In this document: positions 37,491-46,196 of the stretch, one piece after another | Numbering within the stretch: the stretch's first letter is position 1 | Layout: every line of letters begins with the position of its first letter | Source: Streptomyces sp. NBC_01210 | Lineage (GTDB): Bacteria > Actinomycetota > Actinomycetes > Streptomycetales > Streptomycetaceae | Direction of reading: 5' to 3' | DNA: 64,000 nucleotides | NCBI RefSeq assembly: GCF_036010325.1 | Contig: NZ_CP108549.1 | Coordinates: forward strand, 3,162,001 to 3,226,000 | Program-made: the position numbers and the translations under genes | The notes under the pieces: model-generated | Databases searched by the model: none | Told to the model about the DNA's origin: nothing | What the model saw: the letters and a program-made list of their open reading frames with translations, nothing else

Positions 37491-39628
37491 CCGATGTGCT
37501 GCTTGTCGCCGCCTCCCAGCCGCAGCTCGGCGTGCTGGCCGGTGCGGTGCAGAAGTTCCGCGCTCTCGGCGCCAGCGTCTACCTGGCCTGTGCCTTCGAC
37601 GCAAAGGGCTGCCAGGAGGAACTCGACCGGCTCGAGCTGGACGGGTACCACCAACTGCCGTACGGAATAGGGCATCTGAGCACCTCCACGCGGCGCAAGC
37701 TGAAGAAGGTGCCGCACAGCCGGCGGCTGTGGATCCAGAGCCGTCGCAACGTCTGGCTGCGCCGGCACGGTCTGGGCGCGCAGCAGCTCGTCGCGCTCGA
37801 CGCGAACGCCGTGTACACGGTCTGGCGGCTGGCCCAGTACAACACCGGCGCCGGTGCCTCCTTCGGTATCGCGCCGGCTCTGCGGGCCCTGGAGAATCCG
37901 CGTGTACCGGGCCGTCCGTCCGCGGTTGCGACCAGGCGGAAGGCACTCGTGCCGCCGCCGGCGCTGCTCGCCAGCGATGTACGCCGCCAGGCCAAGGCAC
38001 TGCCCCAGACCATGCTGCGTACGGCCACCGCACGCCCCGTGATGCGCAGCTCCGTCGGCGCCCGGCTGTGGCGCACCGCCCTCGGCGCGCCCGGTGTGCC
38101 CGCCAAGGTGCGGGCCGCGCTGTCCCGCCAGGTGGCGGAGGGCATGCGCTGGGCCGGCCGGCCCGGTGGCGCGACGCTCGCGCTGACCACCGCCGCGGGG
38201 CGTATCTCGGACCGGAAGATCAGGACCGGGCTGCTGGACGAGGCGGTCAAGACCGAGCTCAACAAGGGCATCGCACCGCGTGCTCTGGACCGTACGGTCA
38301 ATGAGCTGCTGGCCTCCGCGGACGAGTACTACAAGGCCGGTGACCCGGCTGCGGCGGCGTCCACGCTGGACCGTGCGCTCGTTCTCGGTTTCCACCGGGT
38401 CGTCCACATCGACCAGTTGAGCTCTCCGCTGGCCGCCGACCCCGAGGCCTTCTCCGCGCCGGTGCACCGCTCGGCGGTCATGAAGAAGATCGTGGAGCCG
38501 CGCGGCAGGAAGACTCCCGCCGCCACGCCACCGGCCGACCGGCCGCTGCGGCTGCTGGTCACCACGAGCGCCAACGACAACTTCCTGAAGCTGATCCTGT
38601 CCCACTACGAGGCCCACCAGGGCGTCGAGGTCCGCTACCTGGACCTGGCGGCCAGCCCGGCCATGAAGCGCCTCTCGTGGGCCGGCCGGCGGATGATAGA
38701 GAACCGTCTCGGGGGCGACGCCCTCTACGCGGAGCAGGTCGAGACGCTCATGCGGCCCCATCTGGACTGGGCCGACACGGTGTTCCTCGACTGGTGTGTG
38801 GCACCGGCCGTGATGCTCACGACGATCGACCCGGGCGACACCCGGATCGTCGTCCGGCTGCACAGCTACGAGGCCTTCACCCGCTGGCCGCACCTGGTCG
38901 ACTTCTCGCGTGTGGACGACCTCGTGTACGTCGCGGACCATGTGCAGGACCTGACGACCTCGCTGGTTCCGCAGCTGCGCGGTCCGCAGGCGCCGCGTAC
39001 GCACATGCTCGACAACGCCATGGACCTGAGCGCCTTCAACCGCGCGAAGCCGGCCGACGCCCGCTTCAACCTCGGGCTCATCGGTATCTCGCAGGTCGCG
39101 AAGGACCCGCTGTGGGCCATCGACGTACTGCAGCGGGTACGCAAGGCGGACGAGCGCTACCGGCTGCTGCTGGTCGGCAGTGACATGGACCGCAAGACCA
39201 GCCGCGCCACCAAGGACTACCTCGCGGAGTTCGAGAAGCAGCTGGCGCCGCTGGAGGAGTCCGGTGCGGTGGTACGTCTCGGGCCGACCGACGATGTGCC
39301 GTCCGCGCTCACCGAGATCGGTACGATCCTCAGCTCCTCAGTGCGTGAGGGCTGCCACGTCGGGCTGATGGAGGGCGCGGCGAGCGCCGCCGTCCCCGTC
39401 GTCCGCGACTGGCCGTTCTACGCCGGGCGCGAGCACAGTGCCCGGACGCTCTACCCCGAGGGCTGGGTCGTGGGCTCTCCCGAGGAGGCCGCCAAGCGCA
39501 TCCTCGAGACCACCGCGACCGAGGAGAACTGGCGGAACGCGGGCAAGCTCGCCTCCGAGCATGCGCTCTCCGCGTGGGACTGGCCCGTGGTGAGCCGACG
39601 CTTCGACAAGCTGCTGCTCGGCGAGTAG
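37487..39628 (+). CDS. Two-domain glycosyltransferase-like protein, unusual
   Basis: A 713-residue protein starting at GTG 37487 with GGAGG upstream and a four-base overlap with the preceding gene. Residues 1-330 begin with a Rossmann-like strand (VLLVAASQPQLGVLAGAV) and continue into a basic helical region with no recognised family. Residues about 350-713 form a GT-B-like half: RLLVTTSANDNFLKLIL, VVRLHSYEAFTRWPHLVDF, LGLIGISQVAKDPLWAIDVL and SSSVREGCHVGLMEGAASAA. The last resembles donor-binding loops. It may be two fused transferases or one transferase with a large regulatory domain. It is last in the plus-strand arm, just before the IS30 insertion. Confidence 0.75.
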   Translation: MTDVLLVAASQPQLGVLAGAVQKFRALGASVYLACAFDAKGCQEELDRLELDGYHQLPYGIGHLSTSTRRKLKKVPHSRRLWIQSRRNVWLRRHGLGAQQLVALDANAVYTVWRLAQYNTGAGASFGIAPALRALENPRVPGRPSAVATRRKALVPPPALLASDVRRQAKALPQTMLRTATARPVMRSSVGARLWRTALGAPGVPAKVRAALSRQVAEGMRWAGRPGGATLALTTAAGRISDRKIRTGLLDEAVKTELNKGIAPRALDRTVNELLASADEYYKAGDPAAAASTLDRALVLGFHRVVHIDQLSSPLAADPEAFSAPVHRSAVMKKIVEPRGRKTPAATPPADRPLRLLVTTSANDNFLKLILSHYEAHQGVEVRYLDLAASPAMKRLSWAGRRMIENRLGGDALYAEQVETLMRPHLDWADTVFLDWCVAPAVMLTTIDPGDTRIVVRLHSYEAFTRWPHLVDFSRVDDLVYVADHVQDLTTSLVPQLRGPQAPRTHMLDNAMDLSAFNRAKPADARFNLGLIGISQVAKDPLWAIDVLQRVRKADERYRLLLVGSDMDRKTSRATKDYLAEFEKQLAPLEESGAVVRLGPTDDVPSALTEIGTILSSSVREGCHVGLMEGAASAAVPVVRDWPFYAGREHSARTLYPEGWVVGSPEEAAKRILETTATEENWRNAGKLASEHALSAWDWPVVSRRFDKLLLGE

Positions 39629-39638
39629 GACAGCGCGC

Positions 39639-39662
39639 GTACGAAGGAAGGGCCCCCGGGAA
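39639..39662. terminator. Left half of a palindromic terminator split by the IS30 element
   Basis: This arm (gtacgaaggaagggccccc then ggga, ending with the target duplication gaa) is the exact inverse of 41001-41023. Removing the element and one gaa copy restores a 47-bp perfect palindrome between the convergent genes. Confidence 0.88.
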
Positions 39663-40997
39663 CTTCAGTTCTAGCGGTCGTTGCAACACCCCAGTTCAAG
39701 GGGTGCGATGGACTTCGAGATTCGCAAGAACAGGAAGTCGCAGGGGCGCAAGCCGTTGCTCCGTGAGCGGGCCGCATACTTCCAGCTCATGGAGCAGGGC
39801 TACAGCACCCGGGAAGCGGCCCGGATCGTCGGCATCGACCGCCGTACGGGCAAGAAGTGGCGTAACGGTCACCAAAGGGGCCGCAAGGCGGTCCCTCCGA
39901 TCTACCAGGAACCCGGGCAGACGCCCGGGCCGCCGGGGCCGGAGGGACCGCCTCCTGCTCCGTCGCGGTATCTCCAGGAGCACGACCGCATTCACATCGC
40001 CGACCGGCTGCGTGAGAAGGCGTCCGTCCGGCAGATCGCCGCCGAGCTGGGCCGCAGCCCGTCCACCATCAGCCGCGAGATACGCCGCAACCGGCGGACC
40101 ATGCCCAAAGGGGGCTGGTACTACCGGCCGCACACCGCCCAGGCCCGGGCCGACGCCCGCCGGCCCCGCCCCAAGACCGGCAAGATCGGCCAGAACCCCG
40201 AACTGCGGGACTTCATCCAGGACCACCTCACGATGCGGTGGAGCCCTGAGCAGATCTGCCAGGCTCTGCGGGCACGCTTCCCTGACCGGCCGGAGATGCA
40301 CGTGACCCACGAGACCGTCTACCAGGCCCTCTACGTCCAGGGCCGCGGCGAACTCCGCCGGGAACTGGCCCGCTCCCTGCGCACCGGCCGGGCCCGCCGG
40401 CGCCCGCAGCGCCAGGCCCACAAGCGCATCTCCCGCGCCATCAAGGACATGGTCCTGATCAGCGAACGCCCCGCCGAAGCCGCCGACCGGGCCGTCCCCG
40501 GCCACTGGGAGGGCGACCTCATCATCGGCAAGGACGGACGCTCGGCCATCGGCACCCTGGTCGAACGGTCCACCCGCTACGTGATGCTCGTGCACCTGCC
40601 GACCGGCCACAGCGCCATCGCCACCCGCAACGCGCTCGCCACTACCGTCCAGACCCTCCCGCCGCATCTGTGGCGGTCCCTGACCTGGGACCAGGGCTCA
40701 GAGATGGCAGCCCACCGCGCCTTCACCGTCGCCACCGACATCCCGGTCTACTTCTGCGACCCAGCCAGCCCCTGGCAGCGCGGGTCGAACGAGAACACGA
40801 ACGGCCTGCTGCGGCAGTACTTCCCCAAGGGCACCGACCTGAGCGCCCATACCCCCGACCACCTGGAAACGGTGGCCGCCGAACTCAACAGCCGCCCACG
40901 CAAAACGCTCGGCTGGGAAACCCCAGCCGAGCGCCTCGCTAAGCTACTGGACCTAGCCAGCTGACCAGCAGTGTTGCAACGACCCCTCGAATTCGCC
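39663..40997 (+). mobile_element. IS30-family insertion sequence, about 1335 bp
   Basis: The element has imperfect inverted ends that share ggtcgttgcaacac (39676-39689, inverse at 40971-40984), with a partly matching attcNag stretch outside, resembling known IS30 ends. It is flanked by a three-bp direct repeat gaa (39660-39662 and 40998-41000). One intact transposase fills it. Intact ends, target duplication and ORF suggest a recent, possibly active insertion. Confidence 0.9.
39708..40964 (+). CDS. IS30-family transposase
   Basis: A 418-residue DDE transposase. The N-terminal HTH regions read YSTREAARIVGIDRRTGKKW and REKASVRQIAAELGRSPSTI followed by SREIRRNRR. The catalytic core shows PGHWEGDLIIGKDGRSAI (first Asp), LTWDQGSEMAAH (second Asp), and WQRGSNENTNGLLRQYFPKG (Glu in NxNGLLR). 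ATG 39708 follows AAGGGG; an upstream TTG at 39681 lies inside the inverted repeat and is less likely. No frameshift or stop interrupts it. Confidence 0.95.
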   Translation: MDFEIRKNRKSQGRKPLLRERAAYFQLMEQGYSTREAARIVGIDRRTGKKWRNGHQRGRKAVPPIYQEPGQTPGPPGPEGPPPAPSRYLQEHDRIHIADRLREKASVRQIAAELGRSPSTISREIRRNRRTMPKGGWYYRPHTAQARADARRPRPKTGKIGQNPELRDFIQDHLTMRWSPEQICQALRARFPDRPEMHVTHETVYQALYVQGRGELRRELARSLRTGRARRRPQRQAHKRISRAIKDMVLISERPAEAADRAVPGHWEGDLIIGKDGRSAIGTLVERSTRYVMLVHLPTGHSAIATRNALATTVQTLPPHLWRSLTWDQGSEMAAHRAFTVATDIPVYFCDPASPWQRGSNENTNGLLRQYFPKGTDLSAHTPDHLETVAAELNSRPRKTLGWETPAERLAKLLDLAS

Positions 40998-41023
40998 GAA
41001 TCCCGGGGGCCCTTCCTTCGTAC
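40998..41023. terminator. Right half of the palindromic terminator split by the IS30 element
   Basis: Begins with the second gaa target copy and continues tcccgggggcccttccttcg then tac, the inverse of 39639-39661. Confidence 0.88.
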
Positions 41024-41033
41024 AGGCAGTGAA

Positions 41034-41137
41034 TCTGCGCCGCCGCTCTGCGCGGTGGACCTGCGCCGCCGCGCTGCGCGGTGGACCTGCACAGCCGCTC
41101 TGCGCGGTGGACCTGCACGGCCGCTCTGCGCGGTGGA
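41034..41137. repeat. 26-bp tandem repeat, four copies
   Basis: Units start near 41034, 41060, 41086 and 41112, each ending gctgcgcggtgga or ctctgcgcggtgga. Copies are about 85-95 percent alike. The array lies between the split terminator and the galE stop and is not a multiple of three. No hairpin pattern is obvious. Confidence 0.88.
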
Positions 41138-41143
41138 TCCTGC

Positions 41144-42124
41144 TCAGCCGCGCGCCTCCGGGTGGCGCAGGCACCAGCCCGCCCAAGCCGATGTGACCAT
41201 CGCGCGCACGTCGTGGCGCGCCTGCCAGCCCAGCTCCTCACGGATCCGGTCGGCCGCCGCCACGACCCGTGCGGGGTCGCCGGGACGGCGCTCGGTGACC
41301 ACGGGCTTGAGGTCTTCCCGTCCGCTGACGTCCTGGATGGTGGTGACCATCTCGGCGACCGAAACACCTTCGCCGCGGCCGATGTTGAGGATCAGCGAGG
41401 CCGAGGCGTCCTCGGCGAGCCGCCGCGCCGCCGCGACATGGGCGGAGGCGATGTCCTCGACATGGATGTAGTCGCGGATGCAGGTGCCGTCGGGCGTCTG
41501 GTAGTCGTCGCCGAAGATACGCGGCGACTCGTCCGCCGTGAGGCGCTCGAAGACCATCGGCACCAGATTGAAGATGCCGTCGTCACCGAGTTCGGGCGAG
41601 GCGGCGCCCGCGACGTTGAAGTAGCGCAGCGAGGCGGTCGCCATACCGTGTGCCTTGCCGACGGCTGTCACCAGCCATTCGCCGGCCAGCTTGGTCTCGC
41701 CGTACGGGCTCATCGGCAGGCACGGCGTCTGCTCGGTGACCAGGTCGACATCGGGCATGCCGTAGACCGATGCGGAGGAGGAGAACAGGAACCGGCGCAC
41801 ATCGGCGTCGGCGGCCGCGGCCAGAACGGTCCGCAGCCCCTCGACGTTCTCGTAGTAGTAGTGCAGCGGCAGCGCGACGGACTCGCCGACCTGCTTCTTG
41901 CCCGCGAGATGCACGATGCCGGTGACGGAGTGCTCGCGCAGGACGCGGTCGACCAGCTCACGGTCGAGTACCGAGCCCAACTCCAGCGGGACTCCGGCGG
42001 ACAGCCGCTCGGTGCTGCCCGTGCTGAGGTCGTCGAGGACGACGACACGCTCGCCGCCGTCGGTCATCGCCTTCACCACGTGCGAGCCGATGTATCCGGC
42101 GCCGCCAGTAATCAACCAGGTCAT
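41144..42124 (-). CDS. galE: UDP-glucose 4-epimerase family protein
   Basis: A 326-residue extended SDR. NAD-binding MTWLITGGAGYIGSHVVKAM is at the N-terminus, the catalytic block SSSASVYGMPDVDLVTEQ then SPYGETKLAGEWL (YxxxK) near 150, and RYFNVAGAASPELGDD near 180. GalE interconverts UDP-Glc and UDP-Gal, and some members use the N-acetyl forms. ATG 42122-42124 begins the protein. A strong hairpin separates it from the preceding dehydrogenase operon, so it probably has its own promoter. It may supply UDP-Gal or UDP-GalNAc to the nearby transferases. Confidence 0.92.
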   Translation of the reverse strand: MTWLITGGAGYIGSHVVKAMTDGGERVVVLDDLSTGSTERLSAGVPLELGSVLDRELVDRVLREHSVTGIVHLAGKKQVGESVALPLHYYYENVEGLRTVLAAAADADVRRFLFSSSASVYGMPDVDLVTEQTPCLPMSPYGETKLAGEWLVTAVGKAHGMATASLRYFNVAGAASPELGDDGIFNLVPMVFERLTADESPRIFGDDYQTPDGTCIRDYIHVEDIASAHVAAARRLAEDASASLILNIGRGEGVSVAEMVTTIQDVSGREDLKPVVTERRPGDPARVVAAADRIREELGWQARHDVRAMVTSAWAGWCLRHPEARG

Positions 42125-42144
42125 GGGGAAACCCTCTGCAACTC

Positions 42145-42177
42145 GGCCCTGCCCCACCAACTACGCGGGGCAGGGCC
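42145..42177 (-). terminator. Terminator of the nucleotide-sugar operon
   Basis: ggccctgcccc (42145-42155) pairs perfectly with ggggcagggcc (42167-42177) around an 11-base loop, downstream of the dehydrogenase and upstream of galE. Confidence 0.85.
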
Positions 42178-42262
42178 TTCGTCTCGTAGATCAGCCATCA
42201 ATTGAGGCAACCCCCGCGAGAGCCTCCGCGGGAGCGGCGCCGGTTCAGGCGCGGTGGCAGCG

Positions 42263-43546
42263 TCAGCCGCCGATGACGACGCGGCGGACGCCTTCCCAGC
42301 GCGCCGGGTCGGTGGTGCGCCGGCCGTCGACCAGGACGCGGACGTCCGGCAGGTCGGTGGCGGCCAGCTCGCGGTACTCGGCGTGGTCGGCCTGCAGGAT
42401 CGCGGCGGTGACTACCTGGCCCTCGTGCGGAGTGAGGTCGTGCGCGGCCAGCTCCTCGGAGGTGTACATCGGGTCCGACACGAAGGGGACGGCCCCGCGC
42501 GCCTTGAGCGCCTCGACGGTCGGGAAGACGCCGGAGAAGGCCGTCTCCTTCACGCCGCCGCGGTAGGCGGCGCCGAGCACCAGCACGCCCACGCCGTCCA
42601 GGTCGCCGTAGGCGGCGGCCAGCAGATCGACGGCGTACTCCGGCATGGCGGCGTTCGCCTCGCGCGCCGAGCGCACGACGGTGGCCTCCGGGTCGTTCCA
42701 CAGGTACATCCGCGGGTAGATCGGGATGCAGTGGCCGCCGACCGCGATACCGGGCTGGTGGATGTGGCTGTACGGCTGCGAGTTGCAGGCCTCGATGACC
42801 TTCTTGACGTCGATGTCGTTCTTGTCGGCGAAGCGGGCGAACTGGTTCGCCAGGCCGATGTTGACGTCGCGGTAGGTGGTCTCGGCGAGCTTCGCCAGCT
42901 CCGAGGCCTCGGCGGTGCCCAGGTCCCAGACGCCGTTCGGCTGCGCCAGGTCCGCGCGCTCGTCGAAGTCGAGCACCTGCTCGTAGAACTCCACACCGCG
43001 CTGCGTCGAGGCCTCGTCGATGCCGCCGACGAGCTTGGGGTAACGGCGCAGGTCGGCGAAGACACGGCCGGTGAGGACGCGCTCCGGCGAGAAGACCAGG
43101 TGGAAGTCCTTGCCCGCGGTGAGGCCGGAGCCCTGCTCCAGCATCGGGGCCCAGCGGGTGCGGGTGGTGCCGACCGGCAGGGTGGTCTCGTACGAGACGA
43201 GGGTGCCGGGCTTGAGGCCGGCGGCGATCGCCTTGGTCGCGGAGTCCATCCAGCCGAAGTCCGGCACGCCCTCGGCGTCCACGAACAGCGGGACCACGAC
43301 CACGACGGCGTCGGACTCGGCGACGGCGGCCGCGGTGTCGGTGGTCGCGGACAGCAGCCCGGCGCCGACGGTCTCCTTGAGCAGGCGGTCGAGGTCGTGC
43401 TCGCCGGGGAAGGGCTCGGTGCCGGCGTTGACCAGCTCGACGACCTTCTCGTTGACGTCGGCGCCGATCACCCGGTGGCCCTTGGCGGCGAACTGCACGG
43501 CGAGCGGAAGCCCGATCTTGCCGAGCGCGACTACACAGATATTCAT
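42263..43546 (-). CDS. UDP-sugar 6-dehydrogenase (WbpA/WecC-type)
   Basis: A 427-residue NAD-dependent dehydrogenase that oxidises C6 of a UDP-sugar to a carboxylate. The Rossmann start is MNICVVALGKIGLPLAVQFA; KDFHLVFSPERVLTGRVF is characteristic of N-acetylhexosamine dehydrogenases; catalytic Cys273 lies in AVGGHCIPIYPRMYL. ATG 43544-43546 overlaps the GT2 stop as ATGA. With the WbpB-, WbpE-, WbpD- and WbpI-like enzymes here, UDP-GlcNAc is the likely substrate. UDP-ManNAc (WecC) is the main alternative and cannot be excluded from sequence. Confidence 0.92.
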   Translation of the reverse strand: MNICVVALGKIGLPLAVQFAAKGHRVIGADVNEKVVELVNAGTEPFPGEHDLDRLLKETVGAGLLSATTDTAAAVAESDAVVVVVPLFVDAEGVPDFGWMDSATKAIAAGLKPGTLVSYETTLPVGTTRTRWAPMLEQGSGLTAGKDFHLVFSPERVLTGRVFADLRRYPKLVGGIDEASTQRGVEFYEQVLDFDERADLAQPNGVWDLGTAEASELAKLAETTYRDVNIGLANQFARFADKNDIDVKKVIEACNSQPYSHIHQPGIAVGGHCIPIYPRMYLWNDPEATVVRSAREANAAMPEYAVDLLAAAYGDLDGVGVLVLGAAYRGGVKETAFSGVFPTVEALKARGAVPFVSDPMYTSEELAAHDLTPHEGQVVTAAILQADHAEYRELAATDLPDVRVLVDGRRTTDPARWEGVRRVVIGG

Positions 43547-45171
43547 CGGGTTACTTTCCTCTTCAACCGGACCAGCAGGGGTCGCACGCGCGACCACCAT
43601 CTTTGCGCGGGCGGGAACAGCAGACCGGTCTGGATGACCATCCGGCCCTTGGGATTCACGCGCGCCGCCACTCGATACGGGGTGCCACTGCGCCAGCGCC
43701 GGGCGAGCGGCATCGGCAGATCCTTGCCGCGCACCGGGATCTCGTATGTCCAGCCTGCGACATCCACATAGAGGCGCACGCCGAGCGAGGCCTGGCGGGG
43801 CTGGATCGGAATCCGCGCACGGACGACCGTGCCGGCGCCGTCAGCAGTGACTTCCTGAGTGAACTCCCCCATGGGTGCGGGGAGTTCATGGCCGGCGGGC
43901 AGCCTGCGGGCGCCGGCCTTGTCCGCGCTCTTGGGCATCGCGCCCTGGACGAGCCGGACGACGGCCGAGTCGGTGTCACCGGTGAGCCCGGTCCGTACCG
44001 CCAGGGCCAGGGACAGATCGTCGCCGTTCTGCTCCCACTCGGCCGAGACCAGCTCGGTCCGGGCCGAGAGCCGGCCGGGCACCGATTCCCCGACCACCTC
44101 GAAGACCCGGTCGGGGAGATCCATCGCGGGGTCCCTGAAGCCCGGGTAGAGCGCGAAGGCCCTGTCGTCCTCCAGGTGGAACGGCGGTGCGCCGTTCTCC
44201 TCCTCCGCCACGATCGCCGCGACGAGCTCGTCCACCGCGCCGCGCCGGGCCAGGGCGAGCCTGACCCGTCGCATGACCGGCAGCGAGTCGCTCAGACCGT
44301 CCGTGAGGTACTCGTCGGCCAGATCGGCGATACCGGCGCACACCTCGCGCCTGGTCCGCGGGTCGAGCGCCGGGAAGTCGCCCTGGATGAGCTTGGACAG
44401 CTCCCAGGTGAAGTGGCGCTTGAAGACGAAGTCCCGCTGCGGTCCCGCCTCGATCAGTCCGGCCGCGTGCTTGAGGATCTTCGCGGTGCAGCCGAGCCGG
44501 GCGAGATGATTCGCCCGGTAGGTGATGTTGCTCGCGTCCCCGCGCTTGACCGCGTAGTAGTACGTGTAGTCCGCGAGCACCGAGATCTTCCGGGCCCGGA
44601 CACACGCCTCGACGGTGAACGGCTGGTCGCTGCCGACCGGCAGGTCCTCGGGGAAGCGCAGGTGGTACTTCTCCACCAGTTCACGGCGGAAGAGCTTGGT
44701 GTTGGCCAGCGTGAACGGCAGTGCCGAGTCGTACAGGCTGACGTCCGGGTCGCTCTTCTTGAAGAGCGCCTGATGGACATAGCGGCCGTTGGTGCCGACC
44801 ATCTTGCCGACCACGACGTCGGATTCGTGCTTCTCGGCACAGGCCACCATCCGCTCCAACGCCTCTTTGCCGAGGTAGTCGTCGGAGCCGATGAAGTACA
44901 CATAACGTCCGGTGGCCACGTCCAGCGCCCTGTTGCTGGGCGCGGCCGGGCCACCGGAGTTCGCCTGGTGTATCACCTTGACGGTGTCCGGGTACTTCTT
45001 GGCGAAGCGGTCGAGCTCCGCTCCGCTGTCGTCCGTGGAACCGTCGTCGACGGCCACGATCTCGAGCCTGTCCAGGCCAATGCTCTGCCCGACAAGGGAG
45101 TTAAGGCATTCCGTCAGATACGGCATCGTGTTGTACACGGCGACGACGACGGTGACATCAGGACTGGTCAA
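43543..45171 (-). CDS. GT2 family glycosyltransferase with C-terminal domain
   Basis: A 542-residue protein. Residues 1-230 are a GT-A transferase with VTVVVAVYNTMPYLTECL, EIVAVDDGSTDDSGAEL and the metal motif FIGSDDYLGKEAL. The middle is helical, and residues about 370-520 form a beta-rich domain ending in a basic segment (RVRPLLVRLKRKVTR). Similar architecture occurs in teichoic and teichuronic acid transferases. The only start before the first strand is TTG 45169-45171; GAGGAG lies only two bases upstream, unusually close. It sits between the oxidoreductase and dehydrogenase genes. Confidence 0.88.
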   Translation of the reverse strand: MTSPDVTVVVAVYNTMPYLTECLNSLVGQSIGLDRLEIVAVDDGSTDDSGAELDRFAKKYPDTVKVIHQANSGGPAAPSNRALDVATGRYVYFIGSDDYLGKEALERMVACAEKHESDVVVGKMVGTNGRYVHQALFKKSDPDVSLYDSALPFTLANTKLFRRELVEKYHLRFPEDLPVGSDQPFTVEACVRARKISVLADYTYYYAVKRGDASNITYRANHLARLGCTAKILKHAAGLIEAGPQRDFVFKRHFTWELSKLIQGDFPALDPRTRREVCAGIADLADEYLTDGLSDSLPVMRRVRLALARRGAVDELVAAIVAEEENGAPPFHLEDDRAFALYPGFRDPAMDLPDRVFEVVGESVPGRLSARTELVSAEWEQNGDDLSLALAVRTGLTGDTDSAVVRLVQGAMPKSADKAGARRLPAGHELPAPMGEFTQEVTADGAGTVVRARIPIQPRQASLGVRLYVDVAGWTYEIPVRGKDLPMPLARRWRSGTPYRVAARVNPKGRMVIQTGLLFPPAQRWWSRVRPLLVRLKRKVTR

Positions 45172-45182
45172 GGCTCCTCGCC

Positions 45183-46196
45183 CTACTGGGCCGCGGCGTG
45201 CGCGGAGAGATCGACGGTGATGCCGAGCGAAGCGGATTCCAGCACCGCGGCTGCCACCTCGACCGTACGAAGGCCCTGGCGGAGCGTGCAGATGTCCGTG
45301 GACTTGCCGAGGACCGCGTCACGGAAGAGCTCGTGCTCAACCAGCAGCGGCTCACGCTTCGGGATGGCGTAGCGGATCATGTCGCCCTCGGCGACACCGC
45401 GGAAGGCCTGCAGGGCCTCCCACTCGGTGGCCTGGGCGGCGTTGGAGTAGAAGGTCAGGTCGGCGGTGAGGGTGTCCGCGATGAAGCAGCCCTTCTCACC
45501 GGTGACCGAGGTGAACCGCTCCTTGAGCGGGCTCAGCCAGTTGACCAGGTGGTTGACCATGGTGCCGTCGGAGAGCTGACCGACCGCGGAGACCATGTCC
45601 TCGTGCGGACGGCCCGACTTGGAGACCGTACGGGCGGAGATCGAGGTGTACGTCTGACCCGTCACCCACCCGGTGAGGTCGATGTCGTGGGTGGCGAGGT
45701 CCTTTACCACGCCGACATCGGCGATGCGGTGCGGGAAGGGGCCCTGGCGGCGGGTGACGACCTGGTAGACGTCGCCGAGCTCGCCGGCCTCCAGTCGCTG
45801 GCGCAGCGAGCGCAGCGCGGGGTTGCAGCGCTCGATGTGGCCGACGCCGGCGACCAGGCCGCGCGACTCGAAGGCCTCGACGAGGCGGCGGGCGCCTTCC
45901 ACGGTGTCCGCGACCGGCTTCTCGACCAGCGCGCCGACACCGGCCTCGGCGAGCTTGAGACCGACTTCCTCGTGCAGGGCGGTCGGGCAGGCCACGACGG
46001 CGTAGTCGATGCCGAGCGCGATGAGCTCCTCGACGGTCGACAGCACAGGGGCGCCCTGCCCCCAGCCGTTCTTGTCACCCATCGGGTCGACGACGGCGAC
46101 AAGCTCCACGCCCTCGAGACCGGCGAGTACGCGGGCGTGGTGGCGGCCCATCGAGCCGAGGCCGATCAGGCCGGCTCGCAGTCCCCGGGTGGTCAC
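45183..46196 (-). CDS. Gfo/Idh/MocA oxidoreductase (WbpB/WlbA-like)
   Basis: A 337-residue NAD-dependent oxidoreductase. The Rossmann motif GLIGLGSMGRHHARVLAG is near residue 9; EKP at 92-94 is the conserved catalytic/cofactor segment; GHIERCNPALRSLRQRL and ATHDIDLTGWVTG match members that oxidise C3 of UDP-GlcNAcA. It would produce the 3-keto sugar for the adjacent aminotransferase. GTG 46194-46196 overlaps the aminotransferase stop as GTGA, so translation is coupled. Substrate is inferred from family plus context. Confidence 0.9.
   Translation of the reverse strand: MTTRGLRAGLIGLGSMGRHHARVLAGLEGVELVAVVDPMGDKNGWGQGAPVLSTVEELIALGIDYAVVACPTALHEEVGLKLAEAGVGALVEKPVADTVEGARRLVEAFESRGLVAGVGHIERCNPALRSLRQRLEAGELGDVYQVVTRRQGPFPHRIADVGVVKDLATHDIDLTGWVTGQTYTSISARTVSKSGRPHEDMVSAVGQLSDGTMVNHLVNWLSPLKERFTSVTGEKGCFIADTLTADLTFYSNAAQATEWEALQAFRGVAEGDMIRYAIPKREPLLVEHELFRDAVLGKSTDICTLRQGLRTVEVAAAVLESASLGITVDLSAHAAAQ

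Noticed and set aside
39639..41023. The 23-bp outer arms as the terminal inverted repeats of the IS
   Set aside because: The IS30-like ends and the gaa target duplication are internal to the arms, and no duplication flanks the arms themselves.
41035..41150. Plus-strand reading frame through the 26-bp repeats
   Set aside because: The period is not a multiple of three, there is no start signal, and the peptide is low complexity.
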